Made by a program: the position numbers and the translations under genes. Shown here in pieces: positions 54,432-64,000 of a stretch of DNA of 64,000 nt. Origin of the DNA: Ascarosepion bandense (Eukaryota > Mollusca > Cephalopoda > Sepiida > Sepiidae); NCBI GenBank assembly GCA_037127315.1, contig JBBBDQ010000352.1:990001-1054000 (forward strand), in the 5' to 3' direction. The notes under the pieces are model-generated. The model worked only from the letters and a program-made list of their open reading frames with translations, had not been told where the DNA came from and searched no databases. Numbering within the stretch: position 1 is the first letter of the stretch; each line of letters begins with the position of its first letter.

Positions 54432-54742
54432 AATCAGTCAGTTAAGTGCCATACGTGAAACACGCTTGGGCGATCATGTCTCGAAAGAGACATGACTGAC
54501 TGGGCAGAATATTATCCCGCAGTAGGTTGCCATTGCTTTCTGCGGTAGACTGGTTGCCAACCAAGGCTATAGAACCCAATCTGTCCTGTTATTTAACCCA
54601 TAACTGGAAGGAATAGACGGATTAATACTTTCCCCATGGGTATCTTCGCATAAGTGAATGCAAGGAATTCAACTGGAATTCGAACTCGGCTCTCTGATTT
54701 CTCGTTCCGAGTTGATATCCACTGTGCCACAACACACATCAT
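54432..54742 (-). mobile_element. SINE-A, full-length copy
   Basis: Minus strand: GTTGTGGCACAGTGGATATC (box A), GAGTTCGAATTCC (box B), body, hairpin CATGTCTC/GAGACATG, and tail TTAACTGACTGA. Confidence 0.82.
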
Positions 54743-55034
54743 TATTCTAATATCCTTCCCAAATATGTCAAGGTTACCGGATAGTTCCGACAGTTTTTTG
54801 TGATCTATTTTATCTAATGCTTACTAATGCCCAAAATAGGAACAAGAAAATTTTTTTTATTATTATTTTTATCAATCTTAAATTAAAAAAAAGAAATATT
54901 TTTCATTTCAAGTGTTTTTTACCTTTTACAGTTTTTGGATATAAAAATATTACTCTATTTTTGACCACTACAAATGGGAACCACCATGCCACATACACAA
55001 GCGTGAATCATCCCCATCTTTTTTGTATTCCATT
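54743..55034. other. unassigned sequence
   Basis: No gene. Confidence 0.35.
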
Positions 55035-55203
55035 AGCAAATTCTACTCCATCAGCTTCTTTTCTCGCACTTTCCTGCCTGTGGAATTCCCTTTCATTTAC
55101 TTGCTTCCCTGATAGCTACAATCACCAATAATTTAAATGTAAAGTCAATAGACATTGAAGCAACAGAAATGTGGTTCTACAGAAGGATGATGAGAATGAA
55201 ATG
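55035..55203 (+). mobile_element. chimera: LINE J fragment fused to LINE R fragment
   Basis: 55035-55155 gives NSTPSASFLALSCLWNSLSF and SYNHQ.FKCKVNRH of family J. From 55156 it switches to EATEMWFYRRMMRMKCGS-type family R sequence (GTGGTTCTACAGAAGGATG). The switch occurs within a few bases and in the same orientation. Confidence 0.65.
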
Positions 55204-55849
55204 TGGCAGCAACATTCAAAGCAAGGGCAAATGATGGTTTTATAAATATAGGTAAGTTCTGGCATGAAAATCTGTCTAGCATGAGACATAGTTGCAAACT
55301 TAGTATTTAATTCAATATAATATTTTCACTTCATGTCACTATAACATTTTCACTTCATTGTGCCTTCAAGAAGGCACAATAAGTCATTTATTCATTAACT
55401 TGGAGGTTAGCATTAGCCATAGTGATAGAACATAAAAATGGTTGTCTCAGACGATTAAAAGAGAGCAATTTTGTTTTGGAGGCATTAAGATTCACAAGTT
55501 ATTGCTTGCTCCAATTAACAACACAATGTAGATAATTTTTGAGGTTATCTGCCAGTTTGACTTCATCAAACTGATCAAATTTTTGTGATGTACTGACTTA
55601 AAATTTAAGTTTGTTGGTTTATTTAATATCAAGCAGAAGTCATAGAAAGATAGGATTAGAAATGTAATCATATTGTTCAGATTTAGTGCCAATATTCAAG
55701 AATTTAAATTTTTATTTTTATGGGGGATTTGAGTGAGACATTCTTCTTTTGTTCTGAGGGAAGGAATGATGGTGACATTAAATAAATTTCTCTTTAGCAA
55801 GGATTATGAATAAATATTTATGTCTTGTGACTCTCAAACATCTAAATAA
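55204..55849. other. unassigned sequence
   Basis: Possible J remnants near 55200-55290 (GCAGCAACATTCAAAGCAAG); otherwise nothing is recognised. Confidence 0.35.
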
Positions 55850-56515
55850 TGTTTTCTTTTTTTTAAATCGTTTCACCTCAAGCAAGGCTGTACCACCACT
55901 GATGCACAGGGGCTACATAAGAGAGTAAAAGTCTAGGCAGGAGGAGAGTGAAGAGAAAGACAAGTTAAAGGGGATGTCAGAGAAAGAGCAAGAAAAGGAT
56001 GGGAACACAGGTGTGATGACAGTTGCAAAGGTAGAGAGAAAGGAAAAAAATCCTATATACACGGGGTGATGTAGAAAGGACTGGAGTCAAGTGGTAAGAA
56101 ATGGGAATTGATATTGCATTTAAATTCTTGAAAGTTGTAGCCGTCAGGAAAGCAAGTACATGGAAAGGGAGTTCCACAGGCGAAAAGTGCAAGAAAAGAA
56201 GCTACTGGAGTAGAATTGTCAGCTGCATTTGGTTGATCTAATTGTAAATGGGTTGGACCTTGTGGCCAGTCTGATAACAAGAGTAAATTCTTGTGGAGGG
56301 AGCACCAGTGACCTAAGTTTGTTGGAGCAGAAGCCATGAAAATATTTATAGAAGAGACAAAGGGTAGCCACATCCCACCAGTAATAAAGTGGCTGGAGTC
56401 AAGCTGCCAGATCAGGACCTTTCACATTACAGATTCTTTTTTGAAGCATGTCAAGAACACTGAGATGAACAGCAGGGGCGCCTGACCAGATATGACAACA
56501 GTATCTGAAGCAAGT
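55850..56515 (-). mobile_element. LINE family J, 3' fragment
   Basis: Minus strand: GCCCCTGCTGTTCATCTCAG (APAVHLSVLDMLQ), KSSLCLFYKYFHGFCSNKLR..., STPVASFLALFACGTPF, FPDGYNFQEFKCNINSHFL, and the tail CTTGCTTGAGGTGAAACGAT. Frameshifts present. Confidence 0.75.
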
Positions 56516-56581
56516 ATTTGCATACCTGTCCTAGGTCATCTTTACGGTCCTGTTTAGAGATGCAAGTAGAATTGTTGTTGT

Positions 56582-56919
56582 TGTTGTGGACTCTGCTAAA
56601 GGTCCAGTCAGAATAACGCAAAAACAACCAAATAGGAAATAACGAATATATATTAAATACAGAAAGAATACAATACTTGGAACTTGGTTAGTAGGAACGA
56701 TAATATGAATTTGTGTGGAATACTATGATTTGACCTTCGGCCTTAGAACTGGGACTTGTAATGGTTGTTAGGGTAACAGTGTTATTAGACCAACTCTTGG
56801 CTAATTTCGGGCCACTCTGAGAGTGCTCTCCTCAGGCTACTCCTCTCACCTCTTGTGAGGGGAGGTATAAGCAATGGTTGGAAGAGTTCATTCAGTCTAT
56901 CAGCGATGCCACCATGACA
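56582..56919. mobile_element. probable solo LTR, different family
   Basis: TGTTGTGGACTCTGC ... GCCACCATGACA (TG...CA), with GTTGT on both sides (56577-56581 and 56920-56924). 338 bp. The left duplication lies in a (GTT)n run, which weakens it as evidence. Sequence differs from the other two LTRs. Confidence 0.55.
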
Positions 56920-56924
56920 GTTGT

Positions 56925-57054
56925 CATGGTGAATTCAAATAAAATAAATCTATGTTTGTAAGATTTTCATGCAAAATATACTGAAAATTTTTAATGCAGT
57001 TCACAATTTGTCTATCATAAAAATTAGGTATTCATTACTTGGTTAACCTGGAGT
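56925..57054. other. unassigned sequence
   Basis: No gene. Confidence 0.3.
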
Positions 57055-57378
57055 TCATACCCCCACACTGATGCACAAGGAAATTTAGGGGGAAAATTGG
57101 AAACAAAAAAGAAACTTATGCTTTAGATCAAGAAGAGAAAGTTGATGTTCCTAGAACACACACTGAGGAAAGAGAGTTTAGAAAATCTGATACTCACAAG
57201 GCAGATTGAAATTAGAGGGATAAAGGGAAACAATGTATAACCTACTTAATGAGCTTGAGAAAATGGATGGCAGATCAGGGTTTAGGAGAAATAACAAAAA
57301 GACAATTTTCAAAGAACAGGAAATGATGGAGAGCAATGTTTGCCTGTGTTCTGAAGAAACATGGCACATGACTTTTCT
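57055..57378 (+). mobile_element. LINE family R, 3' fragment
   Basis: KLMFLEHTLRKESLENLILT-like reading (AAGTTGATGTTCCTAGAACA...), then a basic stretch and MMESNVCLCSEETWHMT-like end (GCAATGTTTGCCTGTGTTCT, cf. 14.36 kb). Diverged copy. Confidence 0.65.
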
Positions 57379-58630
57379 GGTTTTTTGTTTTTTTTACTGA
57401 TGTATAAATCGTTCTTTTTGTTTTTTTCATAAGTCAGCAAATAGTTCTTTTTCGGCTTCCTACAGCTGTAAAAAATGTAAATTATAGAAAACCATAATCA
57501 CTTAAGTTTTGAAGGGATATGGCAAAGAGAGAGAAAAAGAGATTTGGTGTCCTAATTAGCATGAAAATAAAGATTAAAGAATAAAAAAAAGAATATAAAA
57601 TGCATTCAAAGTTAAATGAGAAAAACCAGCAGTTGTCAGAACATTAAATAGTTTTTATTACCAAAATGTCTTGATGTGAATTTTTGTTCTGACATTTGAT
57701 AAAGTTTATGTTTGTAATTGAAAATTAAGTTCACCAATTTTGACTTTTTAAAATTGAAATTTTGCACTTTTACATTATAATGAATGTAAAAAGCATAAGA
57801 AATCTTAAACCCAAGCAAACTTTAAAAAACATTATATATCAGTCAAGTTATAAGAGTTCATATAAAATCAGTCAAGTTACAATACGAGTTCATATATATC
57901 AGTCAAGTTATGATACTGTAGACAGTGTCGGCTATGCTTGCAAAATGATCTTTTGCAAAACATAACCGAGACCACCAAATCTGAAAGAAAAAGAAGATTG
58001 AACAAAAGATAAAAGGGTCTTATTTGTATTAATAAGTGTAAATTGATTAAACAAGAAGAATGTTGTTTTTTAAATAACTTGTATGTTTGAAAGTTTTGCA
58101 TAACGTTTTTTTAATGTGTGTTTAAGAGTTCAGTTTTTAAAGGCAGACAAAATGAATTTGTGAAGAAATGACAAATCTAATATTGCTTTGGGTGTGTACA
58201 ATAGTAGTAGGTGAACGAATTTGTCCTGAGTCTAAATGAAAACGGAAATGATGTTTTTGTTCCTCTTCCTTTTTTGTTGCTGACAAGTAAATAAGGAAAG
58301 GTCAGAATCAATTAGAGCAGTGTGGAAAAGACTGTGATAATGCTAGTCATTTGAACTTGGTATCGATCAGATGATTTGGAGCTCTCTATGATGTTCCTTC
58401 TTTCTTTGTTGACAGTAAATGAGAAAGAAGGAGAATCAATGAATGCAGTGCAAAAGAAAAAGCGAGAGAGCAAAAAAACACATGTAACCTGGACTTGGTA
58501 GATAACCCATGACTCGCTGAAGAGAAAAGCAAAAATCATGCATATATATATATACATTTGAGAAGACTAGAATCTTGATTGGCCAGTAAATAAAAGACTG
58601 TATCCATTTTGCTTTCAACAATGTCAGCCC
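57379..58630. other. unassigned sequence with small local repeats
   Basis: Three copies of a ~30-base unit (CAGTCAAGTTA...AGTTCATATA) at 57840-57915. A diverged ~135-base duplication at about 58257-58390 and 58394-58470. No gene is recognised. Confidence 0.45.
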
Positions 58631-58632
58631 AT

Positions 58633-59215
58633 TTTTTTTTAATCATTTCACCCGAAGCTAGGCAGTTTTACTGCTACTGTTGTGCAGGGGGTTACATAGG
58701 GGAAAGTGATGAGAAAGAAGGGTTAGTTATAGGGGATGTCAGGAGGAGGGTAATAGATGGATGAGAATACCAGTGTAATCAGGGTGGAGTAGAGGGAGAA
58801 AAGATCTTGAGAGGATGGATGCAAGTTAGTGAGATAGAAGATGTCTATTAACCTTACATTTAAATTCCTGGAGATTGTAACTGTCAGGAAAGCAAGCATA
58901 TGGAAGGGAATTCCACAGGCAGGAAGTGCAAGAAAAGAAGCTATTAGAGTAGAAATTGCAGTTACATTTTATCAGTTTCACTGTAAAAGGGTGAGACCTA
59001 ATTGCTAGTCTAGTAGTAAATTCATTCATAGGGACACAAGTGAGCTAAGTTCATTGGAGCAGAAGCCATGAAATTATTTGTAGAAGTGGCACGGGGAAGC
59101 CACGTCATGCTGGTGAGAGAGCAACTGCAGCCAGGCTGCCAAGTCGGTATTGATCGCATTACAGATTCTGATTTTGTCAAGTACCCCGAGATGAATATCA
59201 GGAGCACCCAATGGT
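58633..59215 (-). mobile_element. LINE family J, 3' fragment
   Basis: Minus strand: LTWLPRATSTNNFMASAPMNL region, NSFFSCTSCLWNSLPYACFP, DSYNLQEFKCKVNRHLLSH, stop near 58826, and a tail with CTAGCTTCGGGTGAAATGAT. Upstream it reaches GVLDKIRICNAINTDLAAWL with small indels. Confidence 0.78.
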
Positions 59216-59739
59216 AAAATTTAGTGAACCAACTGTCTTTTGAAAGGAGGTTTTTTATTGGTGAATGTATAAATGTATATGCTTCTTTCATTGGCTCATG
59301 AAAAAGTGCAGGTGTGTGTAAGATCAGATTTTCTGTGCAATCAAATCTTATAAAATCTGACAAGTCCAAATAGATCAATCTATAATAAGAATAATTCCTA
59401 ATCTGAGAATTCAGACAAAAGTAATTACTTTTACCCTACAGGCTGTGATAAATAAATGATATCTGAATAAAGATGTAAGATGAAAACCAACCAGCTGGCT
59501 TTTTTTTTTTTTGTCAATGTTTTACTCTCAACAAGCATTATCAAAACAACTAAAAAATCATTGTCATAGCAAACCTTCTACTTAGAAATACACAAGTTTT
59601 TTGGGTTTTTTTTTAATTCAGAAATATATATTTGAAAAATCAATGAGGTTTGTACATCAAAAATATGTTAAAATGTAAATATGATGGTTTGGTATAAGAA
59701 ATTAAAATAAGCACAAAAAAAATGAAGGTGAGAAAAATG
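59216..59739. other. unassigned sequence
   Basis: No gene; poly(T) runs. Confidence 0.35.
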
Positions 59740-60100
59740 AAGTCTGTATTTTTCTTCATGTGCTTCCACTTGGCCCTGTCTATTGATATCTCTCCCAAAC
59801 CTCACTCCAACATCTACTTGCTCAAGCTCATTAAGTATGTCTTGTGCTGTTTTCCTCTGTCTCTGTTTCCTTCTATCTGTCCTGTGAGTATTAGATTCTC
59901 CAGGCCCTCCTTCCTCATTATGTGTCCCAGAAACATTAACTGTCTCTTCCTGATGTTAAGTATGAGATTTTTTTCTTGTTTGCATCTTCTCCAACACCTC
60001 ATCATCGCTCACATGTTTGGTCCATGGCATTTTCAGCATCCTTTTGTAAAACTACATTTGGGTCTCAGCTTCGTTCTTGAAGTTTGTCCTTCTCTATTAT
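59740..60100 (-). mobile_element. LINE family R, 3' fragment
   Basis: Minus strand: MLKMPWTKHVSDDEVLEKMQ, KRQLMFLGHIMRKEGLENLI, LTGQIEGNRDRGKQHKTYLM, then the end with VDRAKWKHMKKN-type UTR. Includes one of the cleanest C-terminal blocks. Confidence 0.75.
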
Positions 60101-60132
60101 TATAAAGACCATTCTGTATTTATTTGTGTGTG

Positions 60133-60135
<3 letters not shown>

Positions 60136-60186
<51 letters not shown>
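60136..60186. repeat. (TA)n microsatellite
   Basis: TA tract directly before the Helitron-like end. Confidence 0.9.
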
Positions 60187-60187
<1 letters not shown>

Positions 60188-60775
60188 TAGCAGTATAGCC
60201 CAGCATTGCTCGGGTGTAATGAAAGCTTTAAAACTAATCCATGGTCCTGGAGCTCAGACTCTTTGGATGTTGGCACGAAAGACTAAAAAGCAATAGTTGC
60301 TTCCAGTTAAAGCGCAACCATAGACTGAAAGAAAAATGAATGAATGTAAGTCAAATTTTGAAGTTTGGTGAGAATCGGATAAAAATTGTGGATTTGTATA
60401 AAGTACATACAGACAGATAAACAGACACATGCACAAACATCTTGCCTTTTATATATATATATATTATCGATCTTTTGCACTATTGTAAGAACTGCAACCT
60501 TGACACTTCTGAATATCATTTTTTATGTCTTTGTCTCTGAGTGTATTAAATTTGATTAAAATGGGACCACTCCTTCTATAACCCAATTTTTTCGATTATC
60601 GATTTTTGATATTTATCGGAGGTACCTCGACACAAAACCTAGCTAAGAACACTCGCAGACGCTTATAGTACAACTGTAAATTTTCAAGAAAATCGGTTCA
60701 GCCGTTTTGGAGTCTATAGGCAACAGACACACACACACACACACACACAAAGTTCCATTTATAAAATAAGTTTAT
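60187..60775 (-). mobile_element. Helitron-like non-autonomous element
   Basis: CTAGCAGTATAGCCCAGCAT at the left (the 3' end on the minus strand). The right end AAATAAGTTTA is decayed into TA. Internal (TA)n at 60449-60465. Confidence 0.6.
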
Positions 60776-60789
60776 ATATATATATATAT

Positions 60790-61253
60790 ATACGGGCATG
60801 TGGCTGAGTGGTTAGAATATTTGCTTTCTGACCATGATGCCTGGGTTCAAATCTAACTGTGGTTGATTTGTCAGGAAGTGACTTCTTGATGTTATTGGTC
60901 TGGAGGAAGTGATCCCAGCATGCAGCACCTTTGGAAAATGCCTGATGACCATACCAGGGATTGACCCAAGCCTTGTGAGTGAAATTTAGAAGACAAATTC
61001 CTTTGAGGGGCTGCCAATAGTTGTACTAGCTTAACGCCACAAGTCATTATGCCTGAGGGTTTGAGCGTCCTGGGATTATTCAGAATGTTGATCATGCTAG
61101 ATAATGCACTCTCTCCCAGAAACTGTAACTAAGGTTCGCTCAGCATAGTTGTTGTTGAAACCACAGGTGGGCTCTGTGGGTGTTGAACAAACACAATTGT
61201 ACCTGAGCAAATGTCTGCAATAGGGATTAGCTTGCTGCCCTAATAGACAGGTA
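60790..61253 (+). mobile_element. tRNA-headed SINE (third type)
   Basis: CGGGCATGTGGCTGAGTGGT (box A region) and GCCTGGGTTCAAATCTAACT (box B) spaced as in a tRNA, then about 380 bases of unrelated body ending near TAATAGACAG. Octopus and squid are known to carry tRNA-derived SINEs of this general form; exact family not determined. It fills the gap between two Helitron-like copies. Confidence 0.65.
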
Positions 61254-61922
61254 TCTAAACTTATTTATAAATGGAACTTTGTCTGTGTGTGTGTGTGTGT
61301 GTTTTTCTTGAAAATTTACACAGTTGTACTATAAGCGTCTGCGATTATTCTAAGCTAGGTTTTGTGTCAAGGTAACCTCGATAAATATGGAAAATCGATA
61401 ATTGAAAAAATCGGGTTATAGTAGAAGTGGTCCGATTTTAATCAAATTCGATACACTCATAGACAAAGACATAAGAAACAATATTCAGAAGTTTCAAGGT
61501 TACAGTTCTTACAATAGGGCAGAAAATTGATAATATATATATATATAAAAGGCAAGATGTTTGTGTGTTTCTGTTTATCTGCCTGTATGTCTGTATTTTC
61601 TTCAGCCCTTTGTATTTTAGTTTTTGCTTCGGGTTTGGCTCTAAGTAGGTATAATTGTAGTTCTTAGTCTCAGCCATGATACCATTTGCTCAGAGGACTT
61701 ATTTAGTCTTCAAAATTCAGTTTACGATGAAAAAAACTAATTTGATATCGATACCAGGAAATCAAAATTTGACTTAGATCCATTCATTTTTCTTTTAGTC
61801 TAAGGTTTTGCTTTAATTGGAAACAAGTATTGCTTTCTAGTCTTTCGTGCCAACATCCAAAGAGTCTGAGATTAGTTTTAAAGCTTTCATTACACCCAAG
61901 CAACTTCGGGCTATTCTGTTAG
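61254..61922 (+). mobile_element. Helitron-like non-autonomous element
   Basis: TCTAAACTTATTTATAAATG at the start and CTTCGGGCTATTCTGTTAG at the end (CTAG changed to TTAG), internal (TA)n at 61533-61550. Confidence 0.6.
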
Positions 61923-62703
61923 TTTATAATGAATGCATGTGGCCAGTCATTATATATATCCCTCCTGTCAGGCTCAGGGAGGATAATCTGTGGCCAACAA
62001 ACTTCTGCTGTTTTGCTGCTGTGGTCAGTCTTTTCTTGTTCCTCTTTTTGTTTCAAAGTTACCTTCTCATTACTTGAAAGAGAAATATCGAAAGAGGAGG
62101 GAAAGAGAGCGAGAAAGAGATATGAGTTTTAAAGGAAAGAAAATGCTTAATTTAAATAGAGAGAGTGGGTAATAGTGGGTACAGAAAGAGTGAGAAAGAG
62201 ATATGGGTTTTAAAGGAAAGAAAATGCTTAATTTTAATTTTTTTGTTTACATATTTTATTTTCATATTTTATTCTATTTATTTTTTAGTATGTGTTCACA
62301 TAAATGTGTTTAGTGTGTAAATAAAATGTTATTTTCTTTCTGTTAGAAATGTTTGTGAATAAAATTTAAGAATTTTTCGATAGACATTATGGCTTGAAGG
62401 GTACTTAAGCCATTTAATGTTATGTCTACATAGTTTCTGCTTATTTCTGTCTACTTTGTTTTTAACAGATTATTCTTAACCAGTGTTGGGTTTACTTTTT
62501 TCTAATGCATTAATGTATTTAATTTGGAGTTATCAAAACTTATTACTATCGTTAGTAAATAACAAAATTGGATTGATTTATTGAAGTTATTAATGATGCT
62601 ATGGTGGTGGTTTGATTCTTTGTTCATATACTTGTGATACAGCCAATTGATATAAATATTTTGCTGTCATTTTTTTATGGCATGTGCTAATTAGTATGCG
62701 AAT
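61923..62703. other. unassigned sequence, one local duplication
   Basis: About 55 bases (GAGAAAGAGATATGRGTTTT...) are tandemly duplicated at 62100-62155 and 62181-62235. No gene. Confidence 0.45.
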
Positions 62704-63010
62704 GTGTGTTGTGGTGCAGTGGATATCAACTCAGAATGACAAATCTGGGAGCCAAGTTCAAATTCCAGTTGAATTCCTTGTATTCACTTATGTGCAAATA
62801 CCCTTGGGAAAAGTATTAATCCATCTCTTCCCTCCAGTTATGGGTTAAATAATAGGACAGATTGGGTTCTATAACCTTGGCTACAACCAGTCTACTGCAG
62901 AAAGCAATGGCAACCTACTGTGGGATAATCTTCTGCCTTGTCAGCCATAACTCTTTTGAGACATGATTGCCCAAGCATGTATCCTATATGGCACTTAATA
63001 TGACTGACTT
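62704..63010 (+). mobile_element. SINE-A, full-length copy
   Basis: GTTGTGGTGCAGTGGATATC (box A), AAGTTCAAATTCC (box B), complete body and tail CACTTAATATGACTGACT. Confidence 0.8.
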
Positions 63011-63689
63011 ACTAATTACTAAGGAATATTTTCAGCAGAAAAAAGCAGAAAAGAAAAAATTACCCGCCCCATGAAACTGAATAAAAATGTTGGTTTAACA
63101 TTCCTGATTGAAATGAAGATAATTGTTCAAACAAATCAGTGTATAATACTCAGTTTATTGGTTCCATTTATAATGTTGATAATATTGCTGCCATATTTCT
63201 CCTCCTCTGCTTCATCTATAAATTTGTGTCAGCATGTAAAGGGTGGAGAGCCTGTTTTATGTCTCTGCAGCCATAGAGAAAAGGAAAAAAGGCAAAATCT
63301 ATTTGTTGAACGTTTGACAAAAATCCTGAGAACCAGTGAACAAATAGGTTGCAAGGATAAATTTAATCAGATGAAACAAGTGGGAACACAGGTCATCACT
63401 TTATCCACATGAGCAAATAACAATCATCACTTTATCCGCGCCAACAAATATTAGTCATCTCACTGCGCGCACAGGTTAATTCTAGTTACCATTTTCCCCA
63501 AATGCCGCTGAGAATCAGTGCCTCTGTAACTTTATTTGCATCTGCTTTTTTTTCTCTTTTTTTCTCAGTGTTAGTGCTGATGGCATGAAATTGGTCGGTT
63601 GTCGTCGTTTAAACAGAAAATTAATAACCGATAACTTGGGAGATTGCCAAGAAAAGATCTTCGGTAATACAAACAGTGCAGTAATGTTT
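63011..63689. other. unassigned sequence
   Basis: It contains a 113-codon plus-strand frame (63071-63412) with a hydrophobic segment near residues 25-45. It matches no family I recognise and has no start or splice context that marks it as a gene. ATCATCACTTTATCC is repeated at about 63393 and 63424. Confidence 0.35.
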
Positions 63690-64000
63690 GTTAGAAGTCG
63701 AGAAAAAGTGCTTAACTGTGATGTAATATTAATCTTCTTATATAGGAGTGAATGCTGGACAAGAAAAGAATTGAGGCAATACTAATGTGGTTCTACAGAA
63801 GGATGCTGAGAAAATTATGAATGGTCTGTATAAATGAGAAAGTTTTAAAGAATCAGGAAGAGACAGCAGAAGTTTCTGGGATACATAATGAAGAAGGAGG
63901 GTTTGGAGAATCTGTTACTCACAGGGTGGGTAGAAGAAAAGAGAGACAGGGGAAAACAGTGAGTGACATACTTGATAGGCTTCAGCAAATGGGTGGCAAA
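63690..64000 (+). mobile_element. LINE family R fragment, continues past window end
   Basis: REKVLNCDVILIFLYRSECW, then WFYRRMLRKL..., RQQKFLGYIMKKEGLENLLL in shifting frames, and a basic stretch to the window edge. Confidence 0.7.

Noticed and set aside
63071..63412. 113-codon frame with a hydrophobic segment
   Set aside because: No recognisable family, no splice or promoter context, and length compatible with chance in AT-rich DNA.

Overview
The window is non-coding, repeat-dominated DNA from an animal nuclear genome. It is AT-rich, has roughly forty (TA)n tracts by eye, several Pol III-type SINE families, two or more LINE families, Tc1/mariner, hAT and Helitron-like DNA elements, solo LTRs and a Penelope-like element. 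No multi-exon host gene, bacterial operon or complete viral genome is recognisable. The mix (tRNA-headed SINEs, abundant LINE 3' fragments ending in a conserved tail, very dense TA microsatellites) fits a cephalopod mollusc such as an octopus or squid. That is inference, since no host gene is present to confirm it.

Layout. 0.25-2.7 kb: a Tc1-like element interrupted by a 1280-bp mariner with both ends and by a LINE fragment. 2.7-8.9 kb: Penelope-like (PLE) 3' ends, a tandem dimer of a hammerhead-ribozyme-bearing SINE-like element, a hAT MITE with a perfect 8-bp target duplication and a U2 snRNA-like pseudogene. 9-20 kb: Helitron-like copies, a long-TIR MITE, a second mariner relic, and LINE and LINE-tail fragments. 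21.1-25.8 kb: a 66-bp tandem satellite of about 65-70 units. 26-32 kb: SINEs, a solo LTR, LINE 3' ends and a broken Tc1-like transposase. 33.0-36.3 kb: the best-preserved coding element, a Penelope-like retroelement with a long open frame (reverse transcriptase plus GIY-YIG endonuclease) joined head to head to a second, shorter, inverted copy. 36-48 kb: LINE tails, Helitron-like copies with repeated 3' ends, Tc1-like relics and SINEs. 49-51 kb: an inverted Tc1-like pair split by a solo LTR with target duplications. 52-64 kb: a LINE reverse-transcriptase pseudogene, Helitron-like copies, another probable solo LTR and more SINEs.

The most interesting signal is a family of six sequences with a tRNA-like head (boxes A and B) followed by a type I hammerhead ribozyme fold and then a (TA)n tail. 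It is tandemly dimeric at two loci, and two copies keep every core nucleotide. The PLE and many PLE-like 3' ends here carry a related but degenerate stem-loop plus GAAA motif and also run into (TA)n, which suggests that self-cleaving-RNA retroelements seeded much of the TA microsatellite load. Family names J and R (LINEs), G (LINE-tailed tandem-unit element), T (Tc1-like), L (unclassified) and SINE-A/SINE-H are labels used only within this report.
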